19,509 bases of DNA from Bacteroidales bacterium. Lineage in GTDB: Bacteria > Bacteroidota > Bacteroidia > Bacteroidales > Bacteroidaceae. Within the stretch, counting starts at the first letter, position 1. Every line of letters begins with the position of its first letter. The translations under genes and the position numbers were made by a program. The stretch spans positions 1 through 19,509 of the forward strand of contig SFPC01000031.1 in the NCBI GenBank assembly GCA_004552195.1. The letters run 5' to 3'. The notes beneath the pieces are model-generated. The model saw only the letters and a program-made list of their open reading frames with translations. It ran no database searches and was not told where the DNA came from. Below, one piece after another: positions 14,328 through 19,509 of the stretch.

Positions 14328-16907
14328 TTAAACTTCTTCCGCAGGAGTTTCGGAAGTTTCTTCAGCGGGCGTGCCGGGAACTACGGGAGCGTCCGTGGTC
14401 ATGTCGGAAACCTCTTCAGGCGTTTCGGTAGTCAGTTCATCTGTTTGTTCCTCCTCTTCGGTAGGCACCTGGCAAACACTTGAAATCGTGTCGCCGCGTT
14501 TTTCCAGGTTGATGAGGAGTGAACCTTGCGTGGCTCGGCCTTGTACTCTCACATCCTTCAGCTTCAGGCGGATGGTTGTGCCGCTCTTGTTGATAATCAT
14601 CAAGTCCTCCTCGTCAGTAACAGCCTTGATGGCTACCACCTTGCCGATTTTTTCCGTGATGTCGAGCGTCTTCACACCCTTTCCGCCACGGTTCGTCACA
14701 CGATAGTCAGTAACGGCAGAGCGTTTGCCGAAGCCCTTTTCGCTTACTACCAACACGGTCTCTTTGTCCGGATTGTTCACGCAAACCATGCCTACTACGC
14801 CGTCTTCCGGGTCGTTTTCGTCCAGACGGATGGCTCGTACGCCCGTCGCCGTGCGTCCCATGGCGCGCACCGTGTCCTCGTTGAAGCGGATGGCCCGTCC
14901 GTTGCGGTTGGCCACCACGATTTCGTCCGTGCCGTTCGTCAGTGCCACGCTCACCACGCGGTCGTCCTCACGAATGTTTATGGCATTCACGCCGTTGGCG
15001 CGCGGGCGGGAGTAGTCGGCCAGACAAGTTTTCTTGACAATGCCCTGATGCGTGCAGAATATCACGTAATGGGTTTGGCAAAAATCCGGGTCGGCCAGGC
15101 GGCGGATGTGCAGACAGGCGTTGACCGCATCGTCCGGTTCGATATTCAGCATGTTTTGTATGGCGCGGCCCTTCGAGCTCTTCGTGCCTTCGGGAATTTC
15201 GTACACCTTGAGCCAGTAGCAACGTCCCTTGGCCGTGAAGAACAGCATGGTGTTGTGCATGGTGGCGTGGTAGATGTGTTCAATGAAGTCAGCGTCGCGT
15301 GTGCTGGCTCCCTTCGAGCCGATGCCCCGTTTGCCTTGTGCGTGAAATTCTGCCAAAGGCGTGCGTTTGATGTAGCCCAGGTGAGAGATGGTGATCACCA
15401 CCTCGTCGTCGGCATAGAAGTCCTCGGGGTTAAACTCGGTGGAGGAGAGGCAGATTTCCGTGCGGCGCTCGTCGCCATATTTTTCTTTTACTTCCAGCAG
15501 CTCATCCTTGATGACCTGACGGCAAACGGCATCGTCGGAGAGCACTTGCTCAAACCAGGCAATGCGTCGTTCTATTTCTTCGTATTCCTCATGCAGTTTT
15601 TCCTGCTGGATGTTCGTCAGCTGTGCCAGGCGCATATCCACGATGGCTTTTGCCTGCAGGTCGTCCAGTCCGAAGCGTTCCATCAACGCCTCCATGGCCG
15701 CTTGCGGGTTTTTCGATGCCCTGATGAGGCGCACCACCTCGTCGATGTTGTCCGAAGCAATGATGAGTCCTTCCAGGATGTGGGCGCGCTCGCGTGCCTT
15801 GCGCAGGTCATATTCCGTGCGGCGTATCACCACATCGTGACGGTGTTCTACGAAGCAGGCGATACACTCCTTCAGCGTCAGCAGTTTGGGGCGGCCGTGA
15901 ACAAGAGCGATGCAGTTCACTGCAAATGAGGTTTGCAGCGCCGTCATCTTGAAGAGCTTGTTGAGCACCACGTTGGCGTTGAAATCGCGCTTCACGTCGA
16001 TGACGATGCGCATACCGTCCTTGTCGCTCTCGTCGTTCACGTTCGATATGCCCTCGATGCGTTTTTCGGCGGCCAGCAGTCCGATGTATTTCACCAGCTC
16101 CTCCTTATTCAGTCCGTAGGGCAGTTCACGCACCACGATGGTGTCGTGTTGCGGTCCGGTTTCAATTTCCGTTTTGGCCCGCATGACCACCCTTCCGCGT
16201 CCCGTTTCGTAGGCCGATTTCACGCCTTGCATACCCATGATGTAACCTCCCGTGGGGAAGTCGGGTGCTTTCACGTAGTGCATCAGCCCTTCGGTGTCAA
16301 TGTCCGGATTATCGATGAAAGCCACGCAGCCGTCAATCACTTCTCCCAAGTTGTGTGTGGGCACATTCGTGGCCATACCCACGGCAATGCCGCTGGCACC
16401 GTTCACCAGGAAGTTGGGGATGCGCGTAGGCATCACGGTGGGTTCGTCGAGCGTGTTGTCGAAGTTGCGGTCCATGTCCACCGTTTCCTTGTCGAGGTCC
16501 TGCATCATGGCCTCGCCCACTTGGGTTAGTCGAGCTTCCGTGTAACGCATGGCAGCGGCAGAGTCGCCGTCCATGGAGCCGAAGTTACCCTGTCCGTCCA
16601 CCAATGTGTAGCGCATGTTCCATGGCTGGGCCATACGCACCAAGGCACCGTAAACGGAACTGTCGCCGTGCGGATGGTATTTACCGAGCACGTCGCCCAC
16701 GATACGGGCCGACTTTCGGGTAGGTTTGTCGTGTGTGATGCCCAGGCCCATCATGCCGTAGAGGATGCGTCGGTGAACGGGTTTGAAACCGTCGCGCACG
16801 TCGGGCAGGGCGCGCGCCACAATGACTGACATCGAGTAGTCAATGTAGGAAGTCTTCATTTCCTCCTCGATGTTCACTTTGATGATTCTGTCTTCTTCTG
16901 CTATCAT
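14328..16907 (-). CDS. gyrA: DNA gyrase subunit A
   Basis: The 859-residue protein is full length (E. coli GyrA is 875). With GyrB it introduces negative supercoils into DNA using ATP. The breakage-reunion domain opens with [20 protein letters not shown] (21-40). The catalytic tyrosine is Y122 in [12 protein letters not shown]. The quinolone region [19 protein letters not shown] (78-96) keeps S83 but has G87 where E. coli has D87. The C-terminal beta-pinwheel contains TNRGGKG (about 736-742), a variant of the GyrA box QRRGGKG, which supports GyrA over ParC. The last 45 or so residues form an acidic T/P/E-rich tail. It is the first gene after a long non-coding stretch, with a promoter about 180 bases upstream. 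Gly87 is probably a lineage trait, not resistance; this is inference. Confidence 0.98.
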   Translation of the reverse strand: MIAEEDRIIKVNIEEEMKTSYIDYSMSVIVARALPDVRDGFKPVHRRILYGMMGLGITHDKPTRKSARIVGDVLGKYHPHGDSSVYGALVRMAQPWNMRYTLVDGQGNFGSMDGDSAAAMRYTEARLTQVGEAMMQDLDKETVDMDRNFDNTLDEPTVMPTRIPNFLVNGASGIAVGMATNVPTHNLGEVIDGCVAFIDNPDIDTEGLMHYVKAPDFPTGGYIMGMQGVKSAYETGRGRVVMRAKTEIETGPQHDTIVVRELPYGLNKEELVKYIGLLAAEKRIEGISNVNDESDKDGMRIVIDVKRDFNANVVLNKLFKMTALQTSFAVNCIALVHGRPKLLTLKECIACFVEHRHDVVIRRTEYDLRKARERAHILEGLIIASDNIDEVVRLIRASKNPQAAMEALMERFGLDDLQAKAIVDMRLAQLTNIQQEKLHEEYEEIERRIAWFEQVLSDDAVCRQVIKDELLEVKEKYGDERRTEICLSSTEFNPEDFYADDEVVITISHLGYIKRTPLAEFHAQGKRGIGSKGASTRDADFIEHIYHATMHNTMLFFTAKGRCYWLKVYEIPEGTKSSKGRAIQNMLNIEPDDAVNACLHIRRLADPDFCQTHYVIFCTHQGIVKKTCLADYSRPRANGVNAINIREDDRVVSVALTNGTDEIVVANRNGRAIRFNEDTVRAMGRTATGVRAIRLDENDPEDGVVGMVCVNNPDKETVLVVSEKGFGKRSAVTDYRVTNRGGKGVKTLDITEKIGKVVAIKAVTDEEDLMIINKSGTTIRLKLKDVRVQGRATQGSLLINLEKRGDTISSVCQVPTEEEEQTDELTTETPEEVSDMTTDAPVVPGTPAEETSETPAEEV

Positions 16908-17083
16908 GCTATTAGGTTGTCAATCGGACAGAGTACGGCGTGGCAGGCTGGGGTGGGCGGTTGAAGCGTCCTGTCCGTCCTTGTCTGGGGCCTGTTGCTC
17001 TGTCGTTAAAACTTATGATGGAAATCTGCCGTATGGCAGGCGTGGTGAAGGGGCTGTAAGTGCCGCTCTACGCCTGACCGCTG

Positions 17084-17114
17084 CAAAAGTACGCCTTTTT
17101 GTGCTTTGCCCAAG
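17084..17114 (-). promoter_or_regulatory. gyrA promoter of Bacteroidetes type
   Basis: On the minus strand TACTTTTG (17091-17084) matches the -7 consensus TAnnTTTG exactly, and CTTG (17114-17111) lies 19 bases upstream in the -33 position. Transcription would start near 17078, giving gyrA a leader of about 170 bases. That leader contains a small hairpin, CTGCC/GGCAG, at 17026-17039. Confidence 0.7.
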
Positions 17115-17844
17115 TTTGAAAGTTCAAAAAAGTAATGACTCGGGGCGGCAAGAAGCCCGAAAAGGCCGTTTTTTTCGCTTCTGCGCGCTTGGAACCCCTT
17201 TTTTCGACCCTCAAACGGCGACCCCCGCCAACGCCGCAGCGGTTGCCGGACCGCCTGCAAATGTCCTCGGGGTAGGGGCTTGCCATTGTCCCCTTAGGGA
17301 ATACCGCAGTACCCCTTAGCCCAACTTCAACGCCAAAAACTTTTTTCAATAAATTTTCAACCTGTTTTTAGTCCTCCATCCTCGCAACTCGTTGATTCTC
17401 AATGATGGCATTCTGAAAAGTCCTCTCTGGATGCCTTTGTAATACCCACACCTATCAAAAACATGTCGTAACTTTGCGGGCATGTATTTCACCTCCGTCA
17501 CACGATTCAGCCCCGAACATGACAGGATGCACCACCGAGGCCGACATTGCCTTGGGCGAACAGGTGGAGATACGCCTCTGCTCCGACCCTACAGATAGCG
17601 CAGCCGAACTATACCGCGCCCTCGGTTACACCCCCAGCCCTTCAGGAGTTATCACATTCAACCCTCCAATCCTCCTCCCGAAAAAAAACGTAGTACCCAC
17701 GCGAAATTTTTCAAAACGAAACAGCTTGACAAATAGAATAATATCCGCCACTTAGCGTTGAAGTTAGGCTATCTTGGCGCAGCAAAGTAGTGCAAGGCGA
17801 GAGCAGAGCAAAAGAAAAACGCGTTTTCCTTTGTGTGAAACCAG
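17115..17844. other. Intergenic region between gyrA promoter and GH13 gene
   Basis: No convincing intact gene is present. Open frames here are short, often need TTG starts, or run across the gyrA promoter. Visible items are CCCCTTAG twice (17290-17297 and 17312-17319), an AT-rich stretch at about 17335-17370, a plus-strand TAACTTTG that matches a -7 box (17469-17476, without a -33 element), a possible gene remnant after it, and a possible interspersed repeat near 17775-17828. The last ends with the palindrome AAAACGCGTTTT (17816-17827) just beyond the GH13 stop. Confidence 0.55.
17481..17755 (+). pseudogene. Possible plus-strand gene remnant, weakly GNAT-like
   Basis: One reading frame from the ATG at 17481 gives MYFTSVTRFSPEHDRM and soon stops, while the neighbouring frame continues with VEIRLCSDPTDSAAELYRAL followed by GYTPS. 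The second segment resembles the end of a GNAT acetyltransferase (…N-x-x-A-x-x-LY-x-x-LGY…), so an acetyltransferase-like gene may have decayed here by frameshift and truncation. A TAACTTTG box sits just upstream. The match is short and I cannot name a parent gene; it may be chance. Confidence 0.25.
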
Positions 17845-18942
17845 TTAGAAACGGAGAACGTCGGGAACGTGCGGGTCGTAGGCTTGTCGTACCATTTCGT
17901 CAGCATAAGGTTTGCCGCAGAAGATGTCTTCATGGTTCGTCATGCCCTTTTCCGTTCCATAATATAATATGTACGGCATCGGCAGCTCGCGGCAGAAGTC
18001 GACGGCCTCCTGTAGCAGGCTGAGGTTGCCTTGACAATCGTAGAGGAATCGGTTCGTGTCGTGATTGTCCAGAAAGAGGTAAAGCTTGAAGTCCGGGCAA
18101 TCGGCATAGTGGGCAAAATGTTGCGCCACCGCTTTGCGCAAGGATGCATTTTCCAAGATGCGTTCGCCTCGGCTCACCGTATGCGTGAGCATTTCTTGAA
18201 AGGCAAAGTCAAGCACGCCGTCGAAGACTTCGGCGTAGCGTTTCTGCCACACTTCCTTTTCAGTCATGCTCTCGTTTCGGAAGGCTTGTGCCAAGGCCGA
18301 AGGCAGCCGTTTTCCCGCAGGTCGTCCCCACACTTCCCCGATGAGCAGCACATCGGGGTATGTGGCCTTGATATGCTTGCGGAAATACCGCCAGAAGTCA
18401 ATGCTCGGCCCTTTGGCGTAGTCCAGTCGCAGCCCGTCGAAGCCGTGCCGGCAGAGCAGAAGCCCCTGCTCAGTCATGAAGTGGCGTGTTGCGGCTTTGT
18501 CCAAATCAAATTGGGGCAGATAGTCTATGCCGTTGAATGCGCTGTATGAGCCGTCTTTGTTTCTCTTGAACCATTCCGGATGCTCTTGGAAGATCGGACT
18601 GTCTTGATGACAATGATTGGCCACAAAGTCGGCATAGATGGTCATGCCGCGCCGATGGACCTCATCGACCAGCTCGTCCACGCTGTGCCAAGAACCGAAA
18701 TGCGGATTGACTGTCGCGAAGTCCAGTGTGTGGTAGCCGTGGTAGGCTTTCCCTTTGACAAAGGGTGTCAGCAGCAGTCCCGTCACACCCATAGCCTGTA
18801 GCTTGTCGAGTTGGCTGAGGATGCCTTTCAGGTTTCCGCCCTTGTATCCCCGCCCTTTCTTGGAGGATTGGGCGGGGACAAAGCGGTCAATGAGGATATG
18901 GTAGAGCATGTTGAAATCAATATTCGACATATCCCTTCCCAT
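17845..18942 (-). CDS. Compact GH13 alpha-amylase-family glycoside hydrolase
   Basis: Counting from the ATG at 18942 (365 residues), all four GH13 regions are present: DFVANH (105-110), GLRLDYAKG (170-178) with nucleophile D174, IGEVWG (201-206) with acid/base E203, and LDNHDTNRF (291-299) with D295. LYHILIDRF near the start is the first barrel strand. The enzyme should act on alpha-glucans or alpha-glucosides in the cytoplasm, as there is no signal peptide. It is short for the family: the chain ends soon after the barrel and the usual C-terminal beta-sandwich is missing. Start choice is uncertain: an ATG at 18930 follows GGAAGGGAT, and one at 18909 would remove the overlap with the zinc-motif gene. 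The neighbour gives no carbohydrate-uptake context. Confidence 0.9.
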   Translation of the reverse strand: MGRDMSNIDFNMLYHILIDRFVPAQSSKKGRGYKGGNLKGILSQLDKLQAMGVTGLLLTPFVKGKAYHGYHTLDFATVNPHFGSWHSVDELVDEVHRRGMTIYADFVANHCHQDSPIFQEHPEWFKRNKDGSYSAFNGIDYLPQFDLDKAATRHFMTEQGLLLCRHGFDGLRLDYAKGPSIDFWRYFRKHIKATYPDVLLIGEVWGRPAGKRLPSALAQAFRNESMTEKEVWQKRYAEVFDGVLDFAFQEMLTHTVSRGERILENASLRKAVAQHFAHYADCPDFKLYLFLDNHDTNRFLYDCQGNLSLLQEAVDFCRELPMPYILYYGTEKGMTNHEDIFCGKPYADEMVRQAYDPHVPDVLRF

Positions 18943-19399
18943 GGCATTGCGTACAGGTTATATGGCTGTGCCCAGTACTTGCCATGAAATATCCGCCACA
19001 CTCATTACATCTTACGCGACTGTCATTGCCATATACGGGAACAGGGCTGTCTCGAACAATGCGCCCTTTGCCATGACAGAGCGAACATTCGCTACGCTGT
19101 TTGTTATTATTATTCCTATTGGTATTGCTATTACCACCGGAGTTGCCACTGTTGTTATTGCCACCAGAGGGGTTATAGGTGGGATTGTAGTTCTGATAGG
19201 TTGGAGAGGAAGAGGATGTATAAGAGCCACTACCACTGCTTGAACTTTTTCCCCGGATTAAGGAACATGTGGTAGCAGACGGTGGTGCGGTTTGTTTCTT
19301 ATAGACATATACATCGCCGTTTTCCAATACCACGTTCAGTGCACTCATGTCAGTCTTGAATTTAAATGTTGCATTTTTCCCCCAATAGCTACTGCCCAT
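18917..19399 (-). CDS. G/S/N-rich protein with DnaJ-like CxxCxGxG zinc motifs, 5' end unclear
   Basis: From the ATG at 19399 the protein has 160 residues. An N-terminal beta-rich part (1-45: YWGKNATFKFKTD, then VVLENGDVYVYKKQ) is followed by a low-complexity S/G/N linker (about 51-100) and a cysteine region: CSLCHGKG (105-112), CNECGG (131-136) and CTQCHGKG (149-156), which probably binds zinc. The first and last match the DnaJ CxxCxGxG repeat; the middle lacks the final glycine pattern. The same frame stays open upstream for 26 plausible codons (19400-19477, including HLLESLKLNTSYSNSDYKVY), then meets TAG and TAA, with no ATG there. The true N terminus, perhaps with a signal peptide, may therefore be lost or lie in another frame. 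Function unknown. Its stop lies inside the GH13 frame. Confidence 0.7.
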   Translation of the reverse strand: MGSSYWGKNATFKFKTDMSALNVVLENGDVYVYKKQTAPPSATTCSLIRGKSSSSGSGSYTSSSSPTYQNYNPTYNPSGGNNNSGNSGGNSNTNRNNNNKQRSECSLCHGKGRIVRDSPVPVYGNDSRVRCNECGGYFMASTGHSHITCTQCHGKGYVEY

Positions 19400-19509
19400 A
19401 TAGACTTTATAGTCGCTATTGCTGTAGCTTGTATTGAGTTTGAGGGACTCAAGCAGATGTTCTTTGGCGGTGCGGCATTACTAGCAGTGGTAGCAGCCAT
19501 CGTTGTCAT

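Noticed and set aside
14526..15929. 467-residue plus-strand open frame
   Set aside because: It lies wholly antisense to gyrA, whose coding is certain; no domain is visible.
16620..16680. Fluoroquinolone-resistance allele in GyrA (Gly at position 87)
   Set aside because: S83, the usual resistance position, is unchanged, and a residue other than Asp at 87 may be normal for this lineage; sequence alone gives no resistance claim.
14328..16907. Assignment as topoisomerase IV subunit A (ParC)
   Set aside because: A GyrA-box-like TNRGGKG, a full C-terminal pinwheel and an acidic tail favour GyrA.
17150..17178. Plus-strand terminator ending in a run of seven T
   Set aside because: The stem is only about four base pairs and no plus-strand gene precedes it.
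17068..17349. 93-residue minus-strand open frame upstream of gyrA
   Set aside because: It needs a TTG start, covers the gyrA -33 and -7 elements and shows no domain.

Overview
The window looks like a chromosomal segment of a Bacteroidales bacterium (gut Bacteroides/Phocaeicola/Prevotella type). The signs are GyrA and accessory proteins of Bacteroidetes character, a gyrA promoter of the Bacteroidetes form (TAnnTTTG at -7 with an upstream TTG-type element) instead of a sigma70 -35/-10 box, start codons mostly without Shine-Dalgarno sequences, and secreted TPR proteins of a type common in this phylum. Every gene I can support lies on the minus strand, so transcription runs from high to low coordinates.

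Layout from right (upstream) to left (downstream). (1) 17845-19509: a glycine/serine/asparagine-rich protein with DnaJ-like CxxCxGxG zinc motifs, whose 5' end is unclear at the window edge, overlapping a compact GH13 alpha-amylase-family enzyme with all four catalytic regions. (2) 16908-17844: about 0.9 kb without a convincing gene. It holds the gyrA promoter and an inferred leader of about 170 nt, a short direct repeat, a possible gene remnant on the plus strand and a possible interspersed repeat. (3) 8632-16907: gyrA, two paralogous secreted TPR proteins, an M3-family zinc oligopeptidase and a dCMP deaminase-family protein. The gaps contain a strong hairpin after gyrA, a 155-bp inverted repeat between the TPR genes and an 87-nt leader without G before the peptidase. 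(4) 6097-8546: a C-terminal processing protease (S41) and a 5-formyltetrahydrofolate cyclo-ligase, followed by a small hairpin. (5) 675-5972: a six-gene surface-glycan cluster behind an AT-rich promoter region. Its genes are an FdtA/WxcM-type sugar ketoisomerase, a FemAB/GNAT-like acyltransferase, a DegT-family PLP aminotransferase and three GT2-like glycosyltransferases, two of them tandem duplicates. (6) 1-674: AT-richer, repeat-rich non-coding DNA with a 21-bp repeat, an alternating pyrimidine-purine tract and a series of related TTCACAC-type hairpins.

The glycan cluster is the only clear multi-gene pathway. Ketoisomerase plus aminotransferase fits synthesis of a nucleotide-activated 3-amino-3,6-dideoxyhexose, the FemAB/GNAT-like protein could acylate it or modify the glycan, and the glycosyltransferases would place sugars on a surface glycan. 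No flippase, polymerase or initiating phosphoglycosyltransferase lies in the window. I did not find a convincing wholly new system. The most unusual signals are the structured non-coding regions (1-674, 12604-12835, 14255-14311), the G-free leader, and the N-terminal problem of the zinc-motif gene.
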